A program made the position numbers and the translations under genes. A stretch of 64,000 nt of DNA from the NCBI RefSeq assembly GCF_010730745.1, contig NZ_AP022615.1, positions 3,038,001-3,102,000 of the forward strand, in the 5' to 3' direction. Below, piece by piece: positions 52,156 through 60,191 of this stretch (position 1 is the first letter of the stretch; every line of letters starts with the position of its first letter). The DNA is from Mycobacterium heidelbergense. Lineage in GTDB: Bacteria > Actinomycetota > Actinomycetes > Mycobacteriales > Mycobacteriaceae. The notes under the pieces are model-generated. The model was not told the origin of the DNA. It saw nothing but the letters and a program-made list of their open reading frames with translations, and did no database searches.

Positions 52156-52184
52156 TTGGTGACCGGCGGGCCACCGACTATCCT
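52156..52184 (+). promoter_or_regulatory. Probable housekeeping promoter of rpmF
   Basis: TTGGTG (52156-52161), 17-base spacer, TATCCT (52179-52184). Both hexamers are close to the mycobacterial SigA pattern. It is about 85 bases before the rpmF ATG. Confidence 0.5.
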
Positions 52185-52268
52185 TGGATGCAATCGTCGC
52201 ACGTTCGGCCCGACCGGCCACCCACGCGACATGCCCGACGAAGCCCCAACGAGGAGTTAGGCCCGACC

Positions 52269-52442
52269 ATGGCCGTACCCAAGCGCAGGATGTCGCGCGC
52301 GAATACCCGAAGCCGTCGCGCGCAGTGGAAGGCCACCCGGACCGAGCTCGTCGGTGTGACGGTGGCGGGCCAGAAGCACAAGGTGCCCCGCAGGCTGCTC
52401 AAGGCGGCCCGCCTGGGTCTCATCGATCTCGACCGCCGTTAA
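52269..52442 (+). CDS. rpmF: 50S ribosomal protein L32 (zinc-free type)
   Basis: 57 residues from ATG 52269: MAVPKRRMSRANTRSRRAQW, then KATRTELVGVTVAGQKHKVP and a C-terminal LKAARLGLIDLDRR. It lacks the two CxxC pairs of zinc-binding L32, the form typical of mycobacteria. The longer frame to 52188 runs through the promoter. Single gene with its own promoter. Confidence 0.95.
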   Translation: MAVPKRRMSRANTRSRRAQWKATRTELVGVTVAGQKHKVPRRLLKAARLGLIDLDRR

Positions 52443-52572
52443 CCCGATTACCGTCGGTCGCCGCGCCAGGGCAGCCGGGTGCCACGGCGTCCTCCCGAGA
52501 CAGGGGCCCAATGTGGTGGATGTGACCAGCCGCCGCGGGGCAGTCATCGGGCGGGTTAGTGCCTCGGCGCGC

Positions 52573-52590
52573 CTCTCAGGCCGCTCTCAG
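52573..52590 (+). promoter_or_regulatory. Direct repeat CTCTCAG-N4-CTCTCAG, MprA-type box
   Basis: Two identical heptamers, 11 bases apart centre to centre, 24 bases before the mprA start. MprA is known to bind loosely conserved TCTCAG-type direct repeats and to control its own operon, so this is the probable autoregulatory site. Confidence 0.65.
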
Positions 52591-52613
52591 TCGCTGGGGC
52601 GAAACTGGTAGCC

Positions 52614-53300
52614 ATGCGAATACTTGTCGTCGACGACGATCGTGCGGTGCGTGAATCGCTGCGCAGATCGCTTTCCTTCAACGGCTACTCGGTTGAGTTG
52701 GCCCACGACGGGATCGAGGCCCTGGGCATGATCGCCAGCGATCGGCCCGACGCACTCGTCCTCGACGTGATGATGCCGCGTTTGGACGGGCTGGAGGTCT
52801 GCCGCCAACTCCGTAGCACCGGCGACGATTTGCCGATCCTGGTGCTCACCGCGCGCGATTCCGTGTCCGAGCGGGTGGCCGGCCTGGACGCTGGCGCCGA
52901 CGACTATCTGCCGAAGCCGTTCGCCCTCGAAGAGCTGTTGGCCCGCATGCGGGCGCTCCTGCGCCGCACCAAACCGGACGATGGCGGCGAGTCGGTGGCA
53001 ATGGAATTCTCCGACCTGGCTCTGGACCCGATCACCCGCGAGGTCACTCGGGGGCAACGCCGAATCACCTTGACCCGCACCGAGTTTGCGTTGATGGAAA
53101 TGTTGATCGCCAATCCGCGCCGGGTACTCACCCGCAGCCGCATCCTCGAGGAGGTGTGGGGATTCGACTTTCCCACCTCGGGCAACGCGCTGGAGGTCTA
53201 CGTCGGCTATCTGCGCCGTAAAACCGAAGCCGGTGGCGAGCCGCGACTGATCCACACGGTGCGCGGGGTCGGTTACGTGCTTCGGGAGACGCCGCCCTGA
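52614..53300 (+). CDS. mprA: Response regulator MprA
   Basis: OmpR/PhoB-class regulator of the envelope-stress two-component system MprAB, 228 residues. The receiver domain (1-118) has the acidic pocket VVDDDR, phospho-acceptor Asp51 in VLDVMMPRLDG, Thr in VLTARD and Lys in LPKPFALEEL. The winged helix (about 130-228) ends with GYLRRKTEAGGEPRLIHTVRGVGYVLRE. Its last base is shared with the mprB start. MprA activates sigE, sigB and pepD in M. tuberculosis (family knowledge). Confidence 0.97.
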   Translation: MRILVVDDDRAVRESLRRSLSFNGYSVELAHDGIEALGMIASDRPDALVLDVMMPRLDGLEVCRQLRSTGDDLPILVLTARDSVSERVAGLDAGADDYLPKPFALEELLARMRALLRRTKPDDGGESVAMEFSDLALDPITREVTRGQRRITLTRTEFALMEMLIANPRRVLTRSRILEEVWGFDFPTSGNALEVYVGYLRRKTEAGGEPRLIHTVRGVGYVLRETPP

Positions 53301-54805
53301 TGATCCGGTTCCACCGGCGCCGGCACGCACCGCTTCGAGCCACAAGTTCCTTGTCCCTGCGGTGGCGGGTGATGCTGCTGGCGATGTCGATGGTGGCCAT
53401 GGTCGTCGTGCTGATGGCCTTCGCGGTCTATGCGGTGATCTCGGCCGCGCTGTACAGCGACATCGACAACCAGCTGCAAAGCCGGGCGCAGCTGTTGATC
53501 GCCAGCGGTTCGCTGGCCGCCGATCCGGGGAAGGCCATCGAGGGCACCGCCTACTCCGATGTCAACGCGATGTTGGTGAACCCGGGTCACTCCGTGTACA
53601 CCGCCAACCAGCCGGGGCAGACCCTGCCCGTCGGAAACACCGAGAAGGCCGTCATCCGCGGCGAGCTGTTCATGTCGCGCCGCACCGCGTCGGATCAACG
53701 AATCCTTGCCATCCACCTGCCCAACGGCAGCTCGCTGCTGATCTCCAAGAGCCTGAAGCCCACCGAAGCGGTCATGACCAAGCTGCGTTGGGTGCTGCTC
53801 ATGGTCGGCGGCATCGGCGTCGCGGTCGCCGCGGTGGCCGGGGGCATGGTCACCCGGGCCGGATTGCGTCCGGTTGCCCGGCTCACCGAGGCCGCCGAAC
53901 GGGTGGCGCGCACCGACGACCTGCGGCCCATTCCGGTCTTCGGTAGCGACGAATTGGCCAGGCTCACGGAGGCTTTCAATCTGATGCTGCGGGCGCTGGC
54001 GGAATCCCGGGAGCGGCAGGCGCGGTTGGTCACCGACGCGGGGCATGAATTGCGCACCCCCCTGACGTCGCTGCGCACCAACGTCGAGTTGCTGATGGCG
54101 TCGATGGAACCGGGGGCGCCGCGGCTACCCGAGCAGGAGATGGTCGACCTGCGCGCCGACGTGCTCGCGCAGATCGAGGAATTGTCCACGCTGGTCGGCG
54201 ATTTGGTGGACCTCACCCGTGACGACGCCGGCCAGGTGGTGCACGAGCCCGTCGACATATCCGAGGTGATCGATCGCAGTCTGGAGCGAGTTCGGCGGCG
54301 GCGCAACGATATTCACTTCGATGTCGAGGCGTTTCCCTGGCAGGTCTACGGCGACGCCGCCGGGCTGTCGCGCGCGGTGCTGAACCTCATGGACAACGCG
54401 GCCAAGTGGAGCCCGTCGGGTGGTCACGTCGGCATCACGTTGAGACGACTGGGCCCGTCGCACGCCGAGCTGGTGGTCTCCGACCACGGCCCGGGGATTC
54501 CGCCGCAGGAGCGCGGCCTGGTGTTCGAGCGCTTCTACCGATCGACGACCGCACGGGCCTTGCCCGGTTCGGGACTCGGGCTGGCGATCGTCAAGAAAGT
54601 GGTGCTTAACCACGGCGGGTTGCTTCGTATCGAGGACACGGTGCCGGGAGGCCAGCCCCCGGGAACCTCTATTTACGTGCTGCTTCCGGGCCGGCCGGTG
54701 CCGGTCTCGACCTATCCGACGCCCGGGGGCGGCGCCGAGGCCGCCCCCGTTGCGCCCGTGGCGAACTCTCGGGATCCGGCGAACGTTATCTCAGTGGACT
54801 CTTAG
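53300..54805 (+). CDS. mprB: Sensor histidine kinase MprB
   Basis: 501 residues, ATG at 53300. Short cytoplasmic N-terminus, TM1 about 24-46, periplasmic sensor domain about 50-160, TM2 about 163-184, HAMP about 185-240, then DHp with the phospho-accepting His249 in TDAGHELRTPLTSLRTNVE and an ATPase domain with N-box NLMDNAAKWSP, G1 DHGPGIPPQE and G2 GSGLGLAIVKK. Senses detergent- or antibiotic-type envelope stress. Pairs with MprA; pepD follows about 100 bases later. Confidence 0.96.
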   Translation: MIRFHRRRHAPLRATSSLSLRWRVMLLAMSMVAMVVVLMAFAVYAVISAALYSDIDNQLQSRAQLLIASGSLAADPGKAIEGTAYSDVNAMLVNPGHSVYTANQPGQTLPVGNTEKAVIRGELFMSRRTASDQRILAIHLPNGSSLLISKSLKPTEAVMTKLRWVLLMVGGIGVAVAAVAGGMVTRAGLRPVARLTEAAERVARTDDLRPIPVFGSDELARLTEAFNLMLRALAESRERQARLVTDAGHELRTPLTSLRTNVELLMASMEPGAPRLPEQEMVDLRADVLAQIEELSTLVGDLVDLTRDDAGQVVHEPVDISEVIDRSLERVRRRRNDIHFDVEAFPWQVYGDAAGLSRAVLNLMDNAAKWSPSGGHVGITLRRLGPSHAELVVSDHGPGIPPQERGLVFERFYRSTTARALPGSGLGLAIVKKVVLNHGGLLRIEDTVPGGQPPGTSIYVLLPGRPVPVSTYPTPGGGAEAAPVAPVANSRDPANVISVDS

Positions 54806-54912
54806 TCCGCGCGGGCAAGGTAGATCTGCAGCTACTGTTGGAATCGAGCGAAGTCGACCCAACACAAGCCGACATAACACGAGCCGAAATAGAGGAAGAG
54901 CGACGTAGCGAC

Positions 54913-56313
54913 ATGACGAATGACCCGAGGTATTCGCCACCGCCGCAGCAGCCGGGATACCGTACCGGGCCTGATCAGCCTGTGCCCCCAGCCTATGCCC
55001 AGGGGCAACAGCCGCCTTACAACCAACAGTTCGACTGGCGCTATCAGCAGTCGCCGCCGACCCAGTACCGCCGGCCCTACGAGCCGTTCGGCGGCACCGG
55101 TCCGGGTCGGGCACCCGGGGGCGGGGGCACTGGGGGAGGCCCCATCCCCGGGATGCTGCCCCCAATGCCTCCGCCGGTTCCCCAAAAGCGTTCCCGCGCA
55201 GGCCTGTTGACCGCCGGCGCGTTGGCGATCGCGGTGGTCTCGGCCGGAATCGGCGGCGCCGCCGCAACGGCCGTCGAGCTGGGCACGCACTCCACGGACA
55301 GCAATGGCCACGGGACAGTCCCCGGGGCCGCTCCCAGCGTCCCGGCCGCCAACATGCCGCCGGGCAGCGTCGAGCAGGTCGCGACCAAGGTGGTGCCCAG
55401 CGTCGTGATGCTGGAGACCGACCTGGGTCGCCAGTCGGAAGAGGGCTCCGGCGTCATCCTGTCGGCCGACGGCCTGATCCTGACCAACAACCACGTCGTC
55501 GCAGCCGCGGCGAAGCCGGGAGGCGGCCCGGGTACGTCCGCCGGTCCACCCCCGAAAACGACGGTGACGTTGTCCGACGGGCGGACCGCGCCGTTCACGG
55601 TGGTCGGGGCCGACCCCACCAGCGATATCGCCGTGATCCGCGTGCAGGGCATTTCGGGGCTCACGCCCATTTCGATGGGCTCCTCGTCGGACCTGCGGGT
55701 TGGCCAGCCGGTGGTGGCGATCGGGTCGCCGCTGGGCCTGTCGGGCACGGTGACCACCGGAATCATCAGCGCGCTGAACAGGCCGGTGTCCACGACCGGC
55801 GAGTCGGGCAACCAAAACACCGTTTTGGACGCGATCCAGACCGACGCCGCGATCAACCCGGGTAACTCCGGTGGCGCGCTGGTCAACATGGGCGGCCAAC
55901 TGGTGGGCGTCAACTCGGCGATCGCGACCCTGGGCGCCGATTCGCCCGATTCCCAGAGCGGGTCCATCGGCCTCGGCTTCGCCATTCCGGTCGACCAGGC
56001 CAAGCGCATCGCCGACGAGCTGATCGCCACCGGCAAGGCGTCGCACGCCTCGCTCGGAGTGCAGGTGACCAGCGACAAGGGCGCCCCGGGCGCCAAGGTC
56101 GTCGATGTCGTGCCCAACGGCGCGGCCGCGGCCGCCGGTGTGCCCAAGGGCGTGGTCGTCACCAAGGTCGACGACCGCCCGATCAACAGCGCCGACGCGC
56201 TGGTTGCCGCCGTGCGGTCCAAAGCGCCCGGTGACAAGGTGTCGCTGACCTTCCTGGACCCCGGCGGCGGGAGCCGCACCGTGCAGGTCACCCTCGGCAA
56301 GGCGGATCAGTGA
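54913..56313 (+). CDS. pepD: HtrA-family serine protease PepD
   Basis: 466 residues from ATG 54913 (MTNDPRYSPPPQQPGY); an upstream TTG at 54838 is in frame. A Pro/Gln/Tyr-rich cytoplasmic N-terminus (1-95), one membrane anchor (about 97-120), then a trypsin-like domain outside with triad His194 (ILTNNHVVAAA), Asp238 (DPTSDIAVI) and Ser319 (NPGNSGGALV), and a C-terminal PDZ domain (about 365-460; GVQVTSDKGAPGAKVVDVVP, VDDRPINSADALVAAV). Degrades or refolds misfolded envelope proteins and is known to interact genetically with MprAB. Overlaps moaB2. Confidence 0.95.
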   Translation: MTNDPRYSPPPQQPGYRTGPDQPVPPAYAQGQQPPYNQQFDWRYQQSPPTQYRRPYEPFGGTGPGRAPGGGGTGGGPIPGMLPPMPPPVPQKRSRAGLLTAGALAIAVVSAGIGGAAATAVELGTHSTDSNGHGTVPGAAPSVPAANMPPGSVEQVATKVVPSVVMLETDLGRQSEEGSGVILSADGLILTNNHVVAAAAKPGGGPGTSAGPPPKTTVTLSDGRTAPFTVVGADPTSDIAVIRVQGISGLTPISMGSSSDLRVGQPVVAIGSPLGLSGTVTTGIISALNRPVSTTGESGNQNTVLDAIQTDAAINPGNSGGALVNMGGQLVGVNSAIATLGADSPDSQSGSIGLGFAIPVDQAKRIADELIATGKASHASLGVQVTSDKGAPGAKVVDVVPNGAAAAAGVPKGVVVTKVDDRPINSADALVAAVRSKAPGDKVSLTFLDPGGGSRTVQVTLGKADQ

Positions 56314-56870
56314 TGAGGGTCGAAGAGCCCTCGGCGGTGGGTTTGTCGGAGCTCGGATATACGGTGACACCCATGGAAACTGGTGCGGAGTTGGTGGTCG
56401 GCCGGGCTCTGGTCGTGGTGGTCGACGATCGCACCGCGCACGGGGACGAGGACCATAGCGGCCCGTTGGTCACCGAGCTGCTGACCGAGGCGGGGTTCGT
56501 GGTGGACGGCGTGGTGGCGGTCGCGGCCGACGAGGTCGAGATCCGCAACGCGCTGAACACCGCGGTGATCGGCGGGGTGGACCTGGTGGTGTCGGTCGGC
56601 GGGACCGGTGTCACGCCGCGTGACGTCGCCCCGGAGGCCACCCGCGAAATCCTGGACCGGGAAATCCTGGGTATCGCCGAGGCGGTCCGCGCGTCGGGGC
56701 TGTCGGCGGGAATCATCGACGCCGGTTTGTCCCGCGGCCTGGCCGGTGTGTCCGGCAGCACGCTGGTGGTCAACCTCGCCGGCTCCCGTTATGCAGTACG
56801 CGACGGAATGGCGACGCTGAATCCGCTCGCCGCCCAGATCATCGGGCAGCTGTCGAGCCTGGAGATCTAG
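56310..56870 (+). CDS. moaB2: MoaB/Mog-family molybdopterin protein
   Basis: 186 residues; GTG 56310 or ATG 56313, both overlapping the pepD stop. MoCF fold: GRALVVVVDDRTAHGDEDHSGPLVTELL, then the molybdopterin-binding loop VSVGGTGVTPRDVAPEATREIL and GLSRGLAGVSGSTLVVNLAGS. Family members adenylylate or bind molybdopterin. Its coupling to a protease rather than to moa genes is conserved in M. tuberculosis (Rv0984, recalled), so moonlighting is possible. A second MoCF-fold protein, the MoeA-like Glp, lies 3.3 kb away. Confidence 0.9.
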   Translation: MMRVEEPSAVGLSELGYTVTPMETGAELVVGRALVVVVDDRTAHGDEDHSGPLVTELLTEAGFVVDGVVAVAADEVEIRNALNTAVIGGVDLVVSVGGTGVTPRDVAPEATREILDREILGIAEAVRASGLSAGIIDAGLSRGLAGVSGSTLVVNLAGSRYAVRDGMATLNPLAAQIIGQLSSLEI

Positions 56871-56877
56871 AACCGGG

Positions 56878-57339
56878 TCACAGCGATTCGGCGTCCGCGC
56901 GGGGCCCGTGGCTCGGGGTGGGCGTCGCGCCGGTCCCGCCGTGCTTGCCGGACGAGTCTCCATTGGTGGTTTGCGCGAGCAGATCGCGGATCTCGGTGAG
57001 CAGGACGACCTGGGCGTCGTCCGCCTGCTCGACCTCACCGCGCCTGCGCAGCGTGGTGTAGGGGAGCACGACGAAGAAATACACGACGAGCGCGATCAGG
57101 AAGAAGTTGATCGCGGCCGACAGCAGGATGTTCAAGTCGATGGTCTGGCCGCCGCCGATGCCGATCTTGAGGGCGCCGACGTTGGACTGCTCGTTCACGC
57201 CGATCCGGTTGATCAGCGGCGTGATGATGCTGTCGGTGAACTTGGTGACCAAAGCGGTGAAGGCAGTACCGATGACCACCGCGACGGCCAGGTCGACGAT
57301 ATTGCCCCGCGAGAGAAACTCCTTGAACCCTTTGAACAT
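56878..57339 (-). CDS. mscL: Large-conductance mechanosensitive channel MscL
   Basis: 153 residues. MFKGFKEFLSRGNIVDLAVAVVIGTAFTALVTKFTDSI is the N-terminal helix plus TM1 with the GxxxG-like pore face; TM2 FFLIALVVYFFVVLPY; C-terminal cytoplasmic helix VVLLTEIRDLLAQ. Opens under membrane tension to release solutes. The last about 25 residues are Gly/Pro/Thr-rich. Convergent with moaB2, 7 bases between stops. Confidence 0.96.
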   Translation of the reverse strand: MFKGFKEFLSRGNIVDLAVAVVIGTAFTALVTKFTDSIITPLINRIGVNEQSNVGALKIGIGGGQTIDLNILLSAAINFFLIALVVYFFVVLPYTTLRRRGEVEQADDAQVVLLTEIRDLLAQTTNGDSSGKHGGTGATPTPSHGPRADAESL

Positions 57340-57384
57340 GGGATGTCCTTTCTGGACTGGACAGAGCCTGCTATGGCCAGGGAC

Positions 57385-58065
57385 TCAGTGCAGGGTGAGC
57401 GTCACCGTCTGACCCAACGCCGAGCCCGCCACCGAATTCGCCACGCGAGCCGGCAGCGCAACTAACACTACGCGGTCGGTATCGGTGGCCTGGACTTTCT
57501 GCTTGGCCGACACGAGGACCACGACGGCATCGGTGGCCACCACCCTGGAGGCCGGCTGGGTGGTCCCCGGCGCGTCGGTGGCCGGCGCGGCCAGCACGTC
57601 GACCACGTCGCCGACCCGAACCAGGTCGATCAGGGCGCTGTCCGCCAGGTGCAGCGGCACGATGCGGGCGCCGGGGCCGGCCTTCGGTCCGACCGCCGCT
57701 TCGGCCAGCCGGCTGCCGAGCAGCCGGACGTCGGTGAGCACCTCGCCACGTCTCGCCGGGCCGGCCAGCGTCGAGCCGACCACCGCGCCGGGGTCGGTCT
57801 CCGGCCCGTCGGGAACCGTTGTGGCCAAACGCTTTTCGAGCCGCACGTCATCGGCGGTCAACGCGGCGCCGGGGCGCAGGTCGCGCGCCGCCACCACCAC
57901 GTCGGCGACATCACCGTCGGGATTCGACCGCAGGGCCGCGACGCCGGCCAACACCACGAGACCGCCCGCGGCCACCCGCCGGGCCAGCACGGTGCGCGTC
58001 CAGTCCGGGCGCAGCCACGCCGATAGGCGGCGCAGCGGCGCTGGGTTCAGCGATGACTCCCCCAT
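57385..58065 (-). CDS. SAF-domain protein (CpaB/RcpC-like)
   Basis: 226 residues. Cytoplasmic N-terminus, one membrane segment (AAGGLVVLAGVAALR, about 32-46), then a SAF domain (DVVVAARDLRPGAALTADDVRLEKR) and a beta-rich region (IVPLHLADSALIDLVRVGDVVDVLA, DTDRVVLVALPARVANSV). CpaB proteins serve Flp/Tad pilus assembly or secretion, but no tad genes are near. A similar gene exists at this place in M. tuberculosis. It lies 45 bases upstream of mscL in the same direction. Confidence 0.8.
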   Translation of the reverse strand: MGESSLNPAPLRRLSAWLRPDWTRTVLARRVAAGGLVVLAGVAALRSNPDGDVADVVVAARDLRPGAALTADDVRLEKRLATTVPDGPETDPGAVVGSTLAGPARRGEVLTDVRLLGSRLAEAAVGPKAGPGARIVPLHLADSALIDLVRVGDVVDVLAAPATDAPGTTQPASRVVATDAVVVLVSAKQKVQATDTDRVVLVALPARVANSVAGSALGQTVTLTLH

Positions 58066-58129
58066 GCCGCAACGGTAGGCGCGGCGCGGCTCCGGCGGTG
58101 CCGGTCACCGATCCCGTTGTGGATAACCG

Positions 58130-58447
58130 CTAGGACGAGGCCGCCGCGGTGGACGGCGCGGGGGCGCTGCTCGACTTCTCGCTCGAGCCGTTCTTGTCGC
58201 CGGACCCGGAACTCGACCCGGCGTCGCTCGTCGAGGACGCGTTGACCGTGCTCGTCGACTTCTTGCCGTCCTCGCGGCTGTCGGTGCGGTAGAAGCCGCT
58301 GCCCTTGAACACGATGCCGACGTTCTTGAAGAGCTTGCGCAGCCGTCCGGAGCACTGCTCGCACGTGGTCAGCGCGTCGTCGGTGAAGGCCTGCACCATG
58401 TCGAAGCGGTTGCCGCACTCGGTGCACTCGTAGCTGTAGGTCGGCAC
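58130..58447 (-). CDS. ruc: FmdB-family zinc protein, homologue of redox chaperone Ruc
   Basis: 105 residues. The zinc ribbon has four cysteines in two pairs: YECTECGNRF and TTCEQCSGRL, within a FmdB domain (1-50, FKGSGFYRTD at its end). The rest (about 55-105) is low-complexity, Ser/Ala/Gly/Lys-rich and disordered. The M. tuberculosis counterpart Rv0991c was described as a redox-regulated chaperone of the HrcA regulon (recalled). The CIRCE-type operator 30 bases upstream fits that regulation directly. Confidence 0.88.
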   Translation of the reverse strand: MPTYSYECTECGNRFDMVQAFTDDALTTCEQCSGRLRKLFKNVGIVFKGSGFYRTDSREDGKKSTSTVNASSTSDAGSSSGSGDKNGSSEKSSSAPAPSTAAASS

Positions 58448-58476
58448 TCGGAACCTCCATGAATGTTAAAGCCTCG

Positions 58477-58503
58477 TTAGCACTCTAGCGTGTCTAGTGC
58501 TAG
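58477..58503. promoter_or_regulatory. CIRCE-type HrcA operator
   Basis: TTAGCACTC (58477-58485), nine-base spacer, TAGTGCTAG (58495-58503). The left arm and spacer length are exactly those of CIRCE (TTAGCACTC-N9-GAGTGCTAA); the right arm differs at its first and last base only. 30 bases upstream of the ruc start on the minus strand and 20 bases from the stop of the 5-FTHF cyclo-ligase gene. Confidence 0.85.
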
Positions 58504-58522
58504 AACGGCCGTGTGAACCGTC

Positions 58523-59137
58523 TCATTCCCCGCCGTGACCGCCGGAAACCATGGTGATCGCCCCGCGCCGGGGGGTGACCACATGGGTCATCGGCACGTC
58601 GTGCGGCTCCGCCGGTAGCTCGTCGACGAACTCGTCGTCGCGCACCATAGCGACGAGGGGCGCCCGCGGGTCCCGGCCGTCCAGCGAGCGGTCGTAAAAC
58701 CCGCGCCCCCGGCCCAGCCGCACGCCCCGGCGGTCGACCGCCAGAGCCGGGACGATCACCAGGGCGGCCTCGGCCAGCGCCGACGACGGCAGCACGGGGC
58801 CGGGCGGCTCGAGCAGCCCCCACGGTCCCGCGACGAGCGCGCCCGGCCGGTATTCGCCCCACCGCAGCGGCAACGGCGCGTCTTTGTTTCCTGGACCGGC
58901 GGTGCGCGCGACCGGCAGCAGCACCCGTCCCGACCGGCGCAGCAACATATCCAGCAGCTCGATCGACCCCGGCTCGGTGCCCACCGGCGCGTACGCGCAG
59001 ACGGTGCTGTCGCTGTTCACCATCGGCTCCAGCCGCTCGCTGAGCATGCGCGCCTCGGCGGCATGAACGTCGTCGGCAACGCGACGCCGCGCGGCCAGCA
59101 GCCGCTCGCGCAGCGCGGCCTTGCTCGCGGTTGCCAT
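58523..59137 (-). CDS. 5-formyltetrahydrofolate cyclo-ligase
   Basis: Converts 5-formyl-THF to 5,10-methenyl-THF with ATP. 204 residues from ATG 59137 (MATASKAALRERLLAARRRV); earlier starts at 59149 and 59188 are in frame but weaker. Family motif VDRRGVRLGRGRGFYDRSL is the ATP/substrate loop; PVGTEPGSIELLDMLLRRSGRVLLP and MVRDDEFVDELPAEPHDVPMTHVVTP complete it. Divergent from galU. The ruc operator lies just beyond its stop. Confidence 0.92.
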   Translation of the reverse strand: MATASKAALRERLLAARRRVADDVHAAEARMLSERLEPMVNSDSTVCAYAPVGTEPGSIELLDMLLRRSGRVLLPVARTAGPGNKDAPLPLRWGEYRPGALVAGPWGLLEPPGPVLPSSALAEAALVIVPALAVDRRGVRLGRGRGFYDRSLDGRDPRAPLVAMVRDDEFVDELPAEPHDVPMTHVVTPRRGAITMVSGGHGGE

Positions 59138-59214
59138 GCCCTCAACCATGACAGCCCCCGCTTTCGCGCCGCCACACCGCGTGGGCAAACCCGGCGAGGG
59201 TTATCGTGTGAACG

Positions 59215-60129
59215 ATGTCACGCCCAGAAGTTCCGGTCCCCTTCACGGCGATCGTCCCCGCGGCCGGCCTGGGTACGCGTTTCCTGCCCGCGACCAAGAC
59301 GGTGCCCAAGGAGCTGCTGCCGGTCGTCGACACCCCCGGCATCGAGCTGGTCGCCGAAGAGGCGGCCGCGGCCGGCGCCGAACGCCTGGTGATCGTCACC
59401 TCCGAGGGCAAGGACGGGGTCGTCGCGCACTTCGTCGAAGACCTGGTGCTGGAGGGCACGCTCGAGGCGCGGGGCAAGAAGGCGATGCTCGACAAGGTGC
59501 GCCGCGCGCCGCAGCTGATCAAGGTCGAGTCGGTCGTCCAGGCGGAGCCGCTCGGACTGGGCCACGCCATCGGCTGCGTGGAACCCACGCTGACGGCGGA
59601 CGAGGACGCCGTGATGGTGCTGCTGCCCGACGACCTGGTGCTGCCGACCGGCGTCTTGGAGACGATGTCGAAGGTGCGCGCTCAGCGCGGCGGCACGGTG
59701 TTGTGTGCCATCGAGGTGCCGCCCGAGGAGATCAGCGCGTACGGGGTTTTCGACGTTGAGCCGGCACCTGGGTTTTCCGACAATCCCGACGTGCTGAGGG
59801 TCAAGGGCATGGTCGAGAAGCCCAAGGTGGAGGATGCCCCCTCGATGTACGCCGCGGCGGGCCGCTATGTGCTCGACCGCGCCGTCTTCGGCGCGTTGCG
59901 CCGCATCGACCGGGGCGCCGGCGGCGAGGTGCAACTCACCGACGCCATCGCGCTGCTGATCGACGAGGGCCACCCGGTGCATGTCGTCGTGCATCGCGGA
60001 TCTCGACACGACTTGGGAAATCCCGGCGGCTACCTGAAGGCTGCGGTTGACTTTGCATTGGATCGTGACGACTACGGCCCGGATTTGCGGCGATGGTTGG
60101 TGGCGCGATTGGGCCTGACCGAGCACTAG
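59215..60129 (+). CDS. galU: UTP-glucose-1-phosphate uridylyltransferase
   Basis: Makes UDP-glucose for trehalose, glycolipid and polysaccharide synthesis; 304 residues. Nucleotide-binding motif PAAGLGTRFLPATKTVPKELLPVVD (the last part beyond the G-x-G-T-R signature), then VIVTSEGKDGVVAHF, VQAEPLGLGHAIGC, LLPDDLVLPTG (metal Asp) and VKGMVEKPKVEDAPS (catalytic Lys). ATG at 59215. First of a cluster galU-glp-rimJ in one direction. Confidence 0.96.
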   Translation: MSRPEVPVPFTAIVPAAGLGTRFLPATKTVPKELLPVVDTPGIELVAEEAAAAGAERLVIVTSEGKDGVVAHFVEDLVLEGTLEARGKKAMLDKVRRAPQLIKVESVVQAEPLGLGHAIGCVEPTLTADEDAVMVLLPDDLVLPTGVLETMSKVRAQRGGTVLCAIEVPPEEISAYGVFDVEPAPGFSDNPDVLRVKGMVEKPKVEDAPSMYAAAGRYVLDRAVFGALRRIDRGAGGEVQLTDAIALLIDEGHPVHVVVHRGSRHDLGNPGGYLKAAVDFALDRDDYGPDLRRWLVARLGLTEH

Positions 60130-60191
60130 CCGGGCGATAGTGCCGGTGTGTGGGGCGGGCCAGGGCGCCCGTTAGGGCAGAGAGGCGCGCT

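Noticed and set aside
60150..60191. Upstream extension of the MoeA-like protein
   Set aside because: The 14 extra residues are Arg-rich and lack a ribosome site; the family start is RSVEEQQAR at GTG 60192.
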